Assembly: GCF_000186445.1 (NCBI RefSeq)
Contig: NZ_GL636070.1
Coordinates: forward strand, 1,681,939-1,745,938
Reading direction: 5' to 3'
DNA length: 64,000 nt
DNA from: Streptococcus agalactiae ATCC 13813
GTDB lineage: Bacteria > Bacillota > Bacilli > Lactobacillales > Streptococcaceae
A model generated the notes under the pieces. That model was not told the origin of the DNA, ran no database searches, and was given only the letters and a program-made list of their open reading frames with translations. Positions 35,730 to 44,465 of this stretch are shown piece by piece; within the stretch, counting starts at the first letter, position 1, and each line of letters opens with the position of its first letter. The translations under genes were made by a program, and so were the position numbers.

Positions 35730-36081
35730 AGAACTCCTTCAGTCTTTTCACTTCCACTTGAAATTCTTTCTCTACGCCAGTAATTAACTCACTAACTCCC
35801 TTACTCAATTCTTGTAACTGTTTCTGAGAAATCAAATGGCTTTGATTGATGGCACGCGCAATTTGATTAATGTTATTTCCAATCCGTCTCAATTCAAATA
35901 CTAACTGGTCATAAGTATCCGTGTTAATGGTGACAAATGACATATTGGGATTCAGCAACACTTTTCTGGCATAGACTGAAAAATTTTGACAATGACTCTT
36001 AGCAATTCGTTCATTCAATTGATGTAACTCTGAATCTGTTAAAAATACTTTTTTGAGATTAGTGCGATATCGATAAACCAT
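35716..36081 (-). CDS. MobC-like mobilisation protein
   Basis: 121 residues. A ribbon-helix-helix-like start (KVFLTDSELHQLNERIAKSHCQNFSVYARKVLL) is followed by the family segment LRRIGNNINQIARAINQSH. Such proteins help the relaxase bind and melt oriT. The ribosome site is GGAGGCTACT. It overlaps the relaxase start and follows the next gene upstream by 9 bp. Confidence 0.86.
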   Translation of the reverse strand: MVYRYRTNLKKVFLTDSELHQLNERIAKSHCQNFSVYARKVLLNPNMSFVTINTDTYDQLVFELRRIGNNINQIARAINQSHLISQKQLQELSKGVSELITGVEKEFQVEVKRLKEFYGNH

Positions 36082-36090
36082 AGTAGCCTC

Positions 36091-36450
36091 CTATCTCATG
36101 TATTTTTCACGAAACTCATGACTGAGTGGTTGTACTTGATTGACTTCCGCTATCAATTCTTGAACGCAGCTCAATAAGATTGAAACGTGTTCTTGAGTCA
36201 CTTGGTGATTTTCTCTTGCAATAATCAAAACTTCATACACATCTCGACTAATCTGCTCAAACTTTTGAGATTGCCAAAGGGAGAACCAACTTTCAAAAAT
36301 TCTATCCTGATAATTCTTTTTCAACAAATTTTGACGAAGAAATTCTGAGAAACTATCCAGTTTTTGTTCCCTCATCATTTCTTTTATCTGTTTTTCTTCT
36401 TGTCTCGTGATTCTAAATTGCTTACGAATCAACTTAATTTCTTGTCCCAT
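36091..36450 (-). CDS. Small mobilisation accessory protein
   Basis: 119 residues with an N-terminal ribbon-helix-helix-like segment (FRITRQEEKQIKEMMREQKLDSFSEFLRQNLLKK), then helical sequence. It is the first gene of the relaxase unit, directly beside the probable oriT, so it is likely a second DNA-binding relaxosome subunit. Specific function is not proven. The start is an ATG after GAAAGGATAG. Confidence 0.75.
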   Translation of the reverse strand: MGQEIKLIRKQFRITRQEEKQIKEMMREQKLDSFSEFLRQNLLKKNYQDRIFESWFSLWQSQKFEQISRDVYEVLIIARENHQVTQEHVSILLSCVQELIAEVNQVQPLSHEFREKYMR

Positions 36451-36479
36451 CCTACTATCCTTTCAACATTATACTTGTC

Positions 36480-36692
36480 TGACAATGTCAGGCTGCCTCA
36501 CATTGTCAGTACGCTTCCTAAAGACCTCACTCTCTTCTTTTTCGGTCTTTGCGAGCTCAGGCATTGTGGTCACAATACCCAAAAAATCATATCGCCAGCC
36601 GACCAAAACCTTTCAGTTTTGACAGTCAACGATAAGATAACTTGGTGGCTTCGCCCCCAAACCCCCAGTAGAAAATCAAAGTTTGATTTTCT
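36480..36692. other. Probable origin of transfer (oriT)
   Basis: The gene-free stretch beside the relaxase genes is packed with inverted repeats. They are TGACAATGT/ACATTGTCA (36480-36508), ATTGTG-GT-CACAAT (36563-36576), CAAAAC-N6-GTTTTG (36604-36621) and TTGGTGGC-TTC-GCCCCCAA (36642-36660). A perfect 11-bp-arm palindrome, AGAAAATCAAA-G-complement, lies at 36670-36692. Such clustering next to the relaxosome genes is typical of oriT. The nick site cannot be placed by eye. Confidence 0.6.
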
Positions 36693-36707
36693 TAGGATTG
36701 ATATAAG

Positions 36708-36743
36708 GATAACAAGGATAATTTGGAAAAGTTATCACAAAAA
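36708..36743. repeat. 36-bp direct repeat, copy 1
   Basis: The blocks GATAACAAG and TTGGAAAAGTTATCAC, plus an A-run, match copy 2 at 44466-44501, with six differing bases in the middle. GATAAC/GTTATC make an internal dyad. Each copy lies upstream of a minus-strand backbone unit at a junction with cargo. A repressor site or a recombination scar are both possible. Confidence 0.65.
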
Positions 36744-36787
36744 TTGGTATAATGTTAGTATAAAATTACTTATTCAAGAGGTTATTC

Positions 36788-38545
36788 ATGGTTAAATCAT
36801 CTAAGCAAATTGAAGAAGATGCTGTCGATTATTTGAAATTGGCATTAAAAAAATCTAAACATATTAACAGAGAAATTTCCGAAGGAGATAGAGAACCCAT
36901 CTGGGACGGTCATATCTATTTTTATAAAAACATAAAAAAGCAAAATATTGATTTAGTTGAGAGAATTCCAGTTCAAGTAAAAGGTAAGGATGAATATTAT
37001 GAAGAAAATGTTGGATTCTCAATAAACAGGAATAATTTGGAGCACTATCTTACAGAAGGTGGTGTACTCTACTTTGTAGTGTATTTAAAGGATGATATCC
37101 CTACCGTCACTTATGCTTCACTAACCCCAAAGGTCATTAAGAAAGTTTTATTAGCCAGCGACAAGAAAAAGAAAAAGATTAAGAATATTTCGATTCATAT
37201 GAAACTTCTCCCTAACAATGAAGATAAGTTAAACTTTGTATTTCTTAATTTTATTCAAAAACGCAAATATCAGAAAGGATTTGCTCATATTGATTGGAGA
37301 AGCCAAGAATCTCTCTTTGAAAATTTGGAATCATTTGACGGAGACTTAGAGTTTAAATTTATTGGCAAGGATTATCTAGACATTCTTGATTATGCAATAT
37401 CTGGTGAGTTAGATCTTTATTACAAACCTAAAGGAGCTATGATACCTGAACCTCTCATTGACGATATTGCTAATTTAAAAATATTTGAAGAAAAAGAAAT
37501 GTTAGTTCAAATTCAGGGAAAAGATCGTGTATATAAGACAATTTTTTCTTACGAAACCAAGAATGACTTCACTATAGATTTTCGGAATGGTTGTTCAATA
37601 ACAGTACATAAAAGACCTGATTTAGTAACGCTAACTTTTAATTACTCGCTTTCAAATATTCTCTCAAAAAGACTAGATGGATTAGAGTTTATTATAGAGC
37701 TTCAAAAAAATAAAGGAATTATTTTAAACAGAAAAAGACTAGAGTTTAGTGATGAAAATATAGCTAAAATTGATTTTAATTTTCTGAAAAAAGCGTTTAA
37801 TGCGAACATACGTTTAAAAGAATTAGTAGACAAACTTAAAATTTCTACTGACCTTGACAGCACAGGTTGGTCACAAAAAGATGCTAGAACAATTGAATTA
37901 TTGTATGATGGTATCGTAAATGAACAAGTGGTAACTCTAGATCGTGTAGACTATAATCCTACTCAAGTCATTCAATTTGCTAATGTACATGTATTACTAT
38001 TTTTAATTCCAGAAAACGAAGGAACTAAAAGCTATAGACTATATAACTTTAGTGATTACGATATGGTACTAATCAACAAAGATAAACAGTTATTTTCAAA
38101 ATATGAAACAGTTGAATTAGAGCAGCTACTACTTATTGATAATTTTAACATCTCTGATTATCTTTCATCATATTTGTCAAGTGAAAGTAAAATTGAAAAT
38201 ATGGATCTTGGTCTATTAAAACTAATAAACTACGCTGATTCTAAACACGACCAAAATACCTTGCAGTTTTGTTTAAAATTTGCTCAAAAGCTTGTAGATA
38301 TGGATAAATCTGAAAATAACATTCTCAATCTACTACAAATTAAAAAGCGTTTAAATAATTTAACACAAAAAGACAGTTCCTATCTCCATTCTTTAATGAA
38401 TCACAACTCAGTAGAAATTAGATTTGCTACAAATTGTATTTTAGGCTACAAAGATCAAGCAATCTACTTATTCGAAAATGAATTTTCCGATGAACAAAGG
38501 GAACGTTTTATTGAATATCCTATATACAATCTCTTAAATCTTTGA
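36788..38545 (+). CDS. DUF4365-like protein, possible defence nuclease
   Basis: 585 residues, on the strand opposite its backbone neighbours, with its own TATAAT (36748-36753). The N-terminal part (about 5-160) has SKQIEEDAVDYLKLAL, then WDGHIYFYKN and RIPVQVKGKDEY. The D-x(n)-QVKxK arrangement resembles the PD-(D/E)XK nuclease core of DUF4365 proteins. The remaining 420 residues are not recognised. The C-terminal part (about 480-585) is helical and could be a repeat domain. Single cargo genes of this kind in conjugative elements are often phage-defence or plasmid-competition factors, but that is inference. Confidence 0.6.
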   Translation: MVKSSKQIEEDAVDYLKLALKKSKHINREISEGDREPIWDGHIYFYKNIKKQNIDLVERIPVQVKGKDEYYEENVGFSINRNNLEHYLTEGGVLYFVVYLKDDIPTVTYASLTPKVIKKVLLASDKKKKKIKNISIHMKLLPNNEDKLNFVFLNFIQKRKYQKGFAHIDWRSQESLFENLESFDGDLEFKFIGKDYLDILDYAISGELDLYYKPKGAMIPEPLIDDIANLKIFEEKEMLVQIQGKDRVYKTIFSYETKNDFTIDFRNGCSITVHKRPDLVTLTFNYSLSNILSKRLDGLEFIIELQKNKGIILNRKRLEFSDENIAKIDFNFLKKAFNANIRLKELVDKLKISTDLDSTGWSQKDARTIELLYDGIVNEQVVTLDRVDYNPTQVIQFANVHVLLFLIPENEGTKSYRLYNFSDYDMVLINKDKQLFSKYETVELEQLLLIDNFNISDYLSSYLSSESKIENMDLGLLKLINYADSKHDQNTLQFCLKFAQKLVDMDKSENNILNLLQIKKRLNNLTQKDSSYLHSLMNHNSVEIRFATNCILGYKDQAIYLFENEFSDEQRERFIEYPIYNLLNL

Positions 38546-38661
38546 TTACGATACAATATATTCTAAAAACAGAGGAAGCGTATCTCTGTTTTTTGTTGTT
38601 TCAAATAAAATAGTACTACTAAATATTTGTTAAACATTTCGTGTTAAAAAAACTCTACTAC

Positions 38662-38709
38662 TTGCATCTTAAAAATATTTTGATATAATTGTTGCATAAT
38701 AAAGCAACA
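38662..38709 (+). promoter_or_regulatory. Promoter and operator of the repressor/polymerase cassette
   Basis: TTGCAT (38662-38667) and TATAAT (38684-38689) are 16 bp apart. The inverted repeat TGTTGC-N8-GCAACA follows immediately (38690-38709), covering the start point. It is a natural autoregulatory operator for the S24 repressor encoded next. Confidence 0.65.
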
Positions 38710-38722
38710 GGGGTTTTGATTT

Positions 38723-39415
38723 ATGTTTTCTGGTAGCAATCTTAAAGAACTTAGAATGGAAAAGCAGTATTCTCAATCAGAGTTAGCTAATCTGTTAAAA
38801 ATCAATAGAGCTTCATACAATAAATGGGAATCTGGTAAATCTGTTCCTAATCAAAAAAATCTTTCTGCCCTTGCAAGAATACTTGATGTTCCAACAACCT
38901 ATTTTGAATCGGAATACAAGATTGTGAATACCTATCTCCAACTCTCTACGGAAAATCAAGGAAAGGTTGATGAGTATGCTGATGAGTTACTTCAAAAACA
39001 ACAATCACAAGAGAAAGTAATTCCTCTTTTTGCAGTTGAAGTCTTATCTGATGTTTCTCTTTCTGCTGGTCTTGGAGAATCGCTCTTTGATGAATACGAG
39101 ACTGAGACCGTCTATGCTGAGGAAGAACAGTATGGTTATGATATTGCTGCTTGGATTAAAGGAGACTCTATGGAACCCATCTACCTTGATGGTGAAGTAG
39201 CCCTTATTCGTGCTAGTGGTTTTGATTATGATGGTGCCGTCTACGCCCTATCCTGGAATGACTCTGTCTATATCAAAAAACTATATAGAGAAGAAAATGG
39301 ATTTAAAATGGTATCACTCAACGATAACTACCCGGATAAATGGATTCCTTATGAAGATAATCCTCGTATCGTAGGGCTTGTTGTAAGTCACTTTATGCCT
39401 GTTATAGGAGCCTAA
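38723..39415 (+). CDS. XRE/S24 self-cleaving repressor (LexA/CI-like)
   Basis: 230 residues. The helix-turn-helix spans about 5-60 (YSQSELANLLKINRASYNKWESGKS). The S24 peptidase domain has Ser in KGDSMEPIYLDG and Lys in VYIKKLY. A candidate Ala-Gly cleavage site lies in VSLSAGLGES. RecA-stimulated self-cleavage would lift repression after DNA damage. It heads a cassette with a Y-family polymerase, so the cassette is probably SOS-inducible. Confidence 0.9.
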   Translation: MFSGSNLKELRMEKQYSQSELANLLKINRASYNKWESGKSVPNQKNLSALARILDVPTTYFESEYKIVNTYLQLSTENQGKVDEYADELLQKQQSQEKVIPLFAVEVLSDVSLSAGLGESLFDEYETETVYAEEEQYGYDIAAWIKGDSMEPIYLDGEVALIRASGFDYDGAVYALSWNDSVYIKKLYREENGFKMVSLNDNYPDKWIPYEDNPRIVGLVVSHFMPVIGA

Positions 39416-39417
39416 GA

Positions 39418-39552
39418 ATGACAGTTAATGTTAATGAAATGATTTATCTCAAAGACAATCGTATCTATTTTACTCCCTACCTCAATGAGTATGACATTAC
39501 TAATCATATTCAGGAACTGATGGAAGAATTAGAAATGCTTAAAAGAGGATAA
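39418..39552 (+). CDS. Small protein between repressor and polymerase genes
   Basis: 44 residues starting MTVNVNEMIYLKDNRIYF and ending LMEELEMLKRG. It starts 2 bp after the repressor stop and ends 1 bp before the polymerase start, so it is translationally embedded in the operon. Its composition and tight packing support a real gene. I do not recognise a domain; an accessory role in the cassette is possible. Confidence 0.7.
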   Translation: MTVNVNEMIYLKDNRIYFTPYLNEYDITNHIQELMEELEMLKRG

Positions 39553-39553
39553 G

Positions 39554-40972
39554 ATGATGGGCTATATCGATTACTCAAAAGAACCTCAGTCTGATATAGC
39601 TTTCGTTGATATGAAATCATTCTATGCTTCGGTTGAATGTGTGGATAGAGGATTGAACCCACTCCATACCTCTCTCTGTGTCATGAGTCGTGCTGATAAC
39701 GCTGGAGGTTTAATTTTAGCCTCTTCTCCCATGTTCAAAAAGGTCTTTGGAAAAAATAATGTCGGACGTGCCTACGATTTACCCTTTGATATCACCACAA
39801 GAAAATTTGACTACTATAATGCTATGCATCAAGGCTTAGACATATCACCACGTTATGTTTCCTATATTGAACATTGGGCAAAGCGAACGCTTATTGTCCC
39901 TCCTCGAATGGATAGATATATTGAAAAGAATATTGATATTCAGCACATTTTCCAAGATTATGCTGCTCCTGAAGATATTCTCCCCTACTCCATTGATGAA
40001 GGGTTTATTGATTTAACCTCCTCGCTCAATTACTTTGTAAGTGATAAACAAATGGATAGAAAAGCAAAATTAGATGTAGTCTCTGCCAAACTACAACATG
40101 ACATCTGGCAAAAGACTGGTATCTATTCTACCATTGGTATGAGTAACGCTAACCCATTATTGGCAAAACTTGCTCTAGACAATGAGGCCAAACGAACACC
40201 AACTATGCGTGCCAATTGGTCCTACAAAGATGTGGAAACAAAAGTCTGGTCAATTCCTAACCTAACTGATTTTTGGGGTATTGGTTCTAGAACAGAGAAA
40301 CGCCTTCACAAACTAGGGATTACCTCTATCAAGGAACTAGCCAATAGCAATCCTGATCGATTGAAAAAAGAATTTGGAAAGGTTGGACTCCAGTTGTGGT
40401 TTCATGCTAATGGTGTTGACGAGAGTAATGTTCATCAACCCTATAAACCAAAGTCACACGGGCTTGGCAACTCTCAGGTGCTACCTCGTGACTATGTCAA
40501 GCAGCGTGATATTGAGATTGTTCTTAGTGAAATGGCTGAACAAGTTGCCATCCGAATGAGGCGAGAACATCAGAAAGCTACTATTGTTTCCATCTTTGTG
40601 ACCTACTCTAAAACAGAAATGAAACAGCCAATCAACGCTCAAATGAAGATAGAACCCACTAATCATACACGACTGCTTACCGATACCGTGCTAACGCTTT
40701 TTCGTAAAAAATACACGTCAGGAGCCGTTCGGGGTATTGCAGTCAATTACTCAGGATTTGTCAATGAAAACTATGCCTTAATCTCATTATTTGATGATAT
40801 CGAAGCAACCGAAAAAGAAGAAAACTTACAGCGAACTATTGACCATATTAGAGACCAATTCGGTTTTTTGGCGGTTCAAAAAGGAACTGCCCTCTTAGAC
40901 AGTTCCAGGAATATTGCAAGAAGTAAACTAATAGGAGGCCACTCAGCAGGTGGCTTGGAGGGATTACAATGA
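39554..40972 (+). CDS. Y-family DNA polymerase (UmuC-like)
   Basis: 472 residues. Catalytic acidic residues are in FVDMKSFYASVE and YSIDEGFIDLT. The helix-hairpin-helix thumb is visible as FWGIGSRTEKRLHKLGI, and the little-finger domain follows. It performs error-prone translesion synthesis on damaged or single-stranded incoming DNA. It overlaps the next gene by 4 bp (ATGA). Confidence 0.92.
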   Translation: MMGYIDYSKEPQSDIAFVDMKSFYASVECVDRGLNPLHTSLCVMSRADNAGGLILASSPMFKKVFGKNNVGRAYDLPFDITTRKFDYYNAMHQGLDISPRYVSYIEHWAKRTLIVPPRMDRYIEKNIDIQHIFQDYAAPEDILPYSIDEGFIDLTSSLNYFVSDKQMDRKAKLDVVSAKLQHDIWQKTGIYSTIGMSNANPLLAKLALDNEAKRTPTMRANWSYKDVETKVWSIPNLTDFWGIGSRTEKRLHKLGITSIKELANSNPDRLKKEFGKVGLQLWFHANGVDESNVHQPYKPKSHGLGNSQVLPRDYVKQRDIEIVLSEMAEQVAIRMRREHQKATIVSIFVTYSKTEMKQPINAQMKIEPTNHTRLLTDTVLTLFRKKYTSGAVRGIAVNYSGFVNENYALISLFDDIEATEKEENLQRTIDHIRDQFGFLAVQKGTALLDSSRNIARSKLIGGHSAGGLEGLQ

Positions 40973-41337
40973 TTGACCGATCATACTTACCATTTCAATC
41001 CGCAAGAGACTATCAAGATGTTAACATGCAAAAGTGGATGGGGTTCTTTTTATCGGAACATACCTCTGCCTTATCAGATGATGATAAACAAGTCAGCTAC
41101 CTTTCTGACCTATCGCTGAATCAAAAATTAATGTTACTCAGTCAGAGTTACGCTAATCAACTGACCATACAGGTGACTAGAATACAGAAAAATGACTATC
41201 AAACTATTATCGGAACCATTCCGACCCTTTCAACAAATGAGGTCATTCTAAAAACCAATGACGGACATATCACTATCGCTTTAGAAGATATTATAGCTAT
41301 CACATTAGTTGAGGAGGCCTACCATGAATCAGCTTGA
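40969..41337 (+). CDS. YolD-like protein
   Basis: 122 residues. The YolD-type start (FQSARDYQDVNMQKWMGFFLSEHTSAL) and position directly after a UmuC-like polymerase fit this family, whose members accompany such polymerases. The exact role is not established. The following gene starts inside its 3' end. Confidence 0.75.
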   Translation: MIDRSYLPFQSARDYQDVNMQKWMGFFLSEHTSALSDDDKQVSYLSDLSLNQKLMLLSQSYANQLTIQVTRIQKNDYQTIIGTIPTLSTNEVILKTNDGHITIALEDIIAITLVEEAYHESA

Positions 41338-41623
41338 CTTTTATAAAAACGAATTGCAGATGGACTACTTCAGCGATAATTACCGAAAATTTGAAAGTGA
41401 CTTCTATCGCTACTCAGCACTTGATACCCCATTGACTTTTCTAACAGATGATATCATGTTGGCAATGGCGAAATCTGCTAAAAACTATTTCAAGCTCAAT
41501 AAAGAAAATGCTAAAGATAATCGTGATCATTATTTCATCTTTGATGTGGAAGTTTTGAACGATAGCAAATTGACAAAAAAATATGTGTATCAGCGAACAA
41601 TAAGTATCAGACAAAAAAATTAG
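41324..41623 (+). CDS. Conserved element protein, DUF5960-like
   Basis: 99 residues from an ATG at 41324 with GGAGG nine bases upstream; a start at 41309 is possible but has no site. It reads MNQLDFYKNELQMDYF and is rich in Asp, Lys and aromatic residues, probably cytoplasmic. I think it is the DUF5960 type common in streptococcal elements, without known function. It is the last gene of the SOS-like cassette, ending at a strong terminator. Confidence 0.65.
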   Translation: MNQLDFYKNELQMDYFSDNYRKFESDFYRYSALDTPLTFLTDDIMLAMAKSAKNYFKLNKENAKDNRDHYFIFDVEVLNDSKLTKKYVYQRTISIRQKN

Positions 41624-41650
41624 GCCTTCATCACAATGCCTAATTTTTTT
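41613..41650. terminator. Bidirectional terminator
   Basis: A 13-bp stem (AAAAAAATTAGGC with GCCTAATTTTTTT) has a 12-nt loop and T-runs both ways. It separates the convergent polymerase cassette and the minus-strand backbone unit. Confidence 0.92.
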
Positions 41651-41937
41651 TACTCATTTTTAGGTTTCTTCACCTGCCTAAACTGCTCTATCCGCTTTTC
41701 AAGTTGCTCAGTCTTCAATTTATTCTTAGCTTCAGTTATGGTCTCATCTAATATAGGCTCCTTTAGCAATATTTCAGGAGACTTTTTTTCTTCACGGATA
41801 GTTTGCCTTGTAGCATCAAAAACGACATCTAATAATTGGTTGACCTTATGTAAGTCGGCTTCAGACATTCCTGATAAGCGATGAATGAGACGCTTAAAAC
41901 TATCTTGATTTTGCGTTTGCTTTTTGAATAACTTCAT
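41650..41937 (-). CDS. Small conserved element protein, unknown function
   Basis: 95 residues with the start chosen at the ATG behind GGGGAAAGAAG; 14 further in-frame residues upstream lack a site. The sequence is highly charged and helical (LDETITEAKNKLKTEQLEKRIEQF), likely a coiled coil. It is the last gene of the unit that starts at 44427. I do not recognise a family. Confidence 0.6.
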   Translation of the reverse strand: MKLFKKQTQNQDSFKRLIHRLSGMSEADLHKVNQLLDVVFDATRQTIREEKKSPEILLKEPILDETITEAKNKLKTEQLEKRIEQFRQVKKPKNE

Positions 41938-41981
41938 CTTCTTTCCCCATAAAAAGCAGCCCTTGTCAGGACTGCTCATCG

Positions 41982-42377
41982 TTACAAGTCATCAATAGCT
42001 GCTGAAATGGCTTGTAATTTCTTATTTTTCTTATTTTTGTCATCAATCAACTGGTGCAACTCTTCGATTTTCTTCTGACTTTGAAGAATGTCCTCATTGT
42101 TTTTAGCCATGACATTGGCTAGATGTTGCTTGTAGTCACTGGTAATGGTAGTTGATGGAACTTGTCTTGGCTCTATTTTCTCTTGTGGTTTTGGTTGTGA
42201 AACGGACTGCTCCTTACCCTTTTGTTGTTCCATCTCGAAGGCTACCACATAATTCACATCTTCAGTGCCCTCTTGGTTTTCTTTATGAAATAGTGCTGCA
42301 ATCTTCGCACGTTCTTCTGATGAAGACGTTGGTGTGTTATCATCTAGTGGTTGGTCAAAGGTCCAATCTTTTGTCAT
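41982..42377 (-). CDS. Conserved element protein, DUF5945-like
   Basis: 131 residues: a polar N-terminal half (DQPLDDNTPTSSSEERAKIAALFHKEN), a Gln/Pro/Lys-rich linker and a C-terminal coiled coil (NEDILQSQKKIEELHQLIDDKNKKNKKL). No membrane segment. It packs 3 bp behind the next gene, so it is part of the backbone operon. I think it belongs to DUF5945; function unknown. Confidence 0.6.
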   Translation of the reverse strand: MTKDWTFDQPLDDNTPTSSSEERAKIAALFHKENQEGTEDVNYVVAFEMEQQKGKEQSVSQPKPQEKIEPRQVPSTTITSDYKQHLANVMAKNNEDILQSQKKIEELHQLIDDKNKKNKKLQAISAAIDDL

Positions 42378-42380
42378 GTG

Positions 42381-42608
42381 TTATTCCTCATTTCTAGTGT
42401 CTGATGGTTTTAGTTCTTGTTCATCTTGGCCAAAGGCTTGCGTCAATGCTTCATCAAAAGTCCAGGGACTATTTTGTTGGCGTTTGATAAAGGCTTGATA
42501 CATGGCTGTTTGTAATTGACTGCGATAGGTTTCTAATTTTTCCGTTTCTTTCGCAACTTTTTCCTCTTGCCTAGCTACTCTTTCTGCTAGACGTTCAATC
42601 ACACTCAT
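42381..42608 (-). CDS. Conserved element protein, DUF5965-like
   Basis: 75 residues, with an amphipathic helix (LAERVARQEEKVAKETEKLETYRSQ, residues 6-30) and a WTFDEALTQAFGQD motif. The following protein has a similar WTFDQPLDD segment, which suggests a shared partner. Ribosome site GGAGGACACC. Function unknown. Confidence 0.6.
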   Translation of the reverse strand: MSVIERLAERVARQEEKVAKETEKLETYRSQLQTAMYQAFIKRQQNSPWTFDEALTQAFGQDEQELKPSDTRNEE

Positions 42609-42661
42609 AGGGTGTCCTCCTTATCACTTTCTAGATTATGCTAAGAAACTTGATTTTGTTA

Positions 42662-43750
42662 TCACAACTCTAAAGCGGTATTTTTTCTAGGCGGAGGATT
42701 GCTTCGGATAACTTGTAACTTTGCAGATTGTATCATGTCCTTTAAAGAATGATTACTATGATCTTTCACGACATCGTTCCAATCTGCTTTAGTTTCCAAT
42801 TCCTGTAATGGTGGTAAGTCTGTTTCAATGGGAAGTCCTTTCTCAGATAACTTCTGACAAAAGTCTCTCCCTGCTTCATCATTATCAACAGCTAAGGTTA
42901 ATAACCCTGTGTGCGTCTGAAAGAAAGTAGTCGTCTCTTGTATAGCATGAAGGTAATGCGTTAATCGACTTGGTTTGACAGTATCTAAAAAAGCAAGTTT
43001 GCCCAGTTCCTCAGCTGCTAATCGTAATGACTGATACGCAATCACAGAGAGTTTTAGACCTTCCATAGAAACTAAACGCACATCTGCTAACTGCTTCTGA
43101 TGGAGTTGATAATAACTCATCATATCAATTACCGATTCACAAAAGATAAGACGTTTCGGTTTTCCAATATCAAAGCTCATTCCCACATATCCATGAGAGT
43201 CTTTCATGATTTTTTTGAGGCAACCTCGAACATGTCTCTGACCATTTTTGACAAGTCCTTGAAGACTTGCCCCTTCTAATTGCCCCTGATGATTGTAACT
43301 CTTAAAGACAAGGACTGATTCTTGAAAGGTCTTTGTCTGGTAATGGGCCTGTGCTAATAGACCTTGTCTGCCAAAAGCATTGATAGTGTCATCACTTAAA
43401 CCACGAATGTCATTCAGGTATATCCGTGCTTGGTCAAATGGTTCTTCCCTTAGATAATAACGAAAGGGTTGGTAGGTCTCTTCGACCACCCTAGCCTGTT
43501 CAAAGTCCCCTGTTTCAAGGTAACATAGGGCTTCTTTAAAAGAAACTCCTATCACTAATTGAACAAAATCAATCACATCTCCTTGGATGTCACGTGAAAA
43601 CCATTTGAAAGTATTGGTATCCGCAAAAATCCTAAAAGAATCGTGTTCTGGATGTTCATAGACTTGCCCTGATAGTCGTTTAAAAGAATAACCTAGACTT
43701 TCTGCCACATCTAAAATCGCCTTTTGTTTCACTTTTTCAATTCTTGTCAT
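42662..43750 (-). CDS. Toprim-domain primase-like protein
   Basis: 362 residues. An N-terminal DUF3991/CHC2-like part (about 1-110) has FKWFSRDIQGDVIDFVQ. The toprim core has Glu in LIFCESVIDMMSYY and the DxD in LTLAVDNDEAGRDF. In conjugative elements such proteins prime the complementary strand in the recipient or support replication of the excised form. The ribosome site is AAGGAGATGAG. It lies 38 bp behind the gene at 43789. Confidence 0.82.
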   Translation of the reverse strand: MTRIEKVKQKAILDVAESLGYSFKRLSGQVYEHPEHDSFRIFADTNTFKWFSRDIQGDVIDFVQLVIGVSFKEALCYLETGDFEQARVVEETYQPFRYYLREEPFDQARIYLNDIRGLSDDTINAFGRQGLLAQAHYQTKTFQESVLVFKSYNHQGQLEGASLQGLVKNGQRHVRGCLKKIMKDSHGYVGMSFDIGKPKRLIFCESVIDMMSYYQLHQKQLADVRLVSMEGLKLSVIAYQSLRLAAEELGKLAFLDTVKPSRLTHYLHAIQETTTFFQTHTGLLTLAVDNDEAGRDFCQKLSEKGLPIETDLPPLQELETKADWNDVVKDHSNHSLKDMIQSAKLQVIRSNPPPRKNTALEL

Positions 43751-43788
43751 CTCATCTCCTTATCAAAAAAGCAGAAGATAAACTCCTG

Positions 43789-44427
43789 CTAGTTAGTCTC
43801 ACTTGTAGTAGTGCCTTGAATCTTTGGAATGCTTGAATTTACTCCATCAGAAGACTCTTTCAAGTCCTCTAGCTTCCCATTCCAAATGGTTACCTGATTG
43901 ACAAGGAGTTTATCTGACAATTTGGCATAAGATAGTTTAAGAGAGGTGGTTTCTGTCTGTGTGCTTTTCTGAGCCTTATCACTGACATCTGACACGTAAA
44001 CAACCTGATAAGACACTTCCGCAAAAGCTTCATTTGCTTCTGTATTGACATAGATATTGGCAGACTCAAAGCGATAATCCAACATATAGTCTTTATAGAC
44101 CTGGTTGATGGAATCTTCTTGACGAGCTACCTCTTCCTTAAAGGCAGAATCTGTCATATAGGGTTTAATACGGTTGTTGTTCTCGCCCAGTTTTTCCTTA
44201 GTATAGTATTGGGTGAGGAATTCCTTGACTAGCTCATCAGAGAGGACACTTGCCTTCTCTTTTTCTTTCTCTTTGGTCAGTAATTTTTGAGCCTCAGATT
44301 GGATTTGTTTCTGCGTGTGATTGGTTACAGACTGAGAACCAATGGTGTAACCCATCATCACCATAAAGCTAGTCACAGCTAAACCACCCAAACCAATCAA
44401 TAGCCGAGCCTTCATTTTATTTAACAT
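43789..44427 (-). CDS. Membrane-anchored conjugal transfer protein
   Basis: 212 residues with one N-terminal membrane helix (ARLLIGLGGLAVTSFMVMMGY). An extracellular helical stalk rich in Lys/Glu and a globular C-terminal half follow. The arrangement resembles VirB8/TcpC-like channel proteins, but I cannot confirm that. The start at 44427 follows AAAGGAGATAG; a longer frame lacks a site. It is the first gene of a backbone unit, directly behind repeat copy 2. Confidence 0.65.
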   Translation of the reverse strand: MLNKMKARLLIGLGGLAVTSFMVMMGYTIGSQSVTNHTQKQIQSEAQKLLTKEKEKEKASVLSDELVKEFLTQYYTKEKLGENNNRIKPYMTDSAFKEEVARQEDSINQVYKDYMLDYRFESANIYVNTEANEAFAEVSYQVVYVSDVSDKAQKSTQTETTSLKLSYAKLSDKLLVNQVTIWNGKLEDLKESSDGVNSSIPKIQGTTTSETN

Positions 44428-44465
44428 CACTAGTGCTATCTCCTTTTTCCATAAGATAGCACCAT

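Noticed and set aside
36563..36576. ATTGTGGTCACAAT dyad as a CRP/CcpA-like operator
   Set aside because: It lies among several unrelated inverted repeats next to the relaxase genes with no promoter arranged around it, so an oriT role is more likely.
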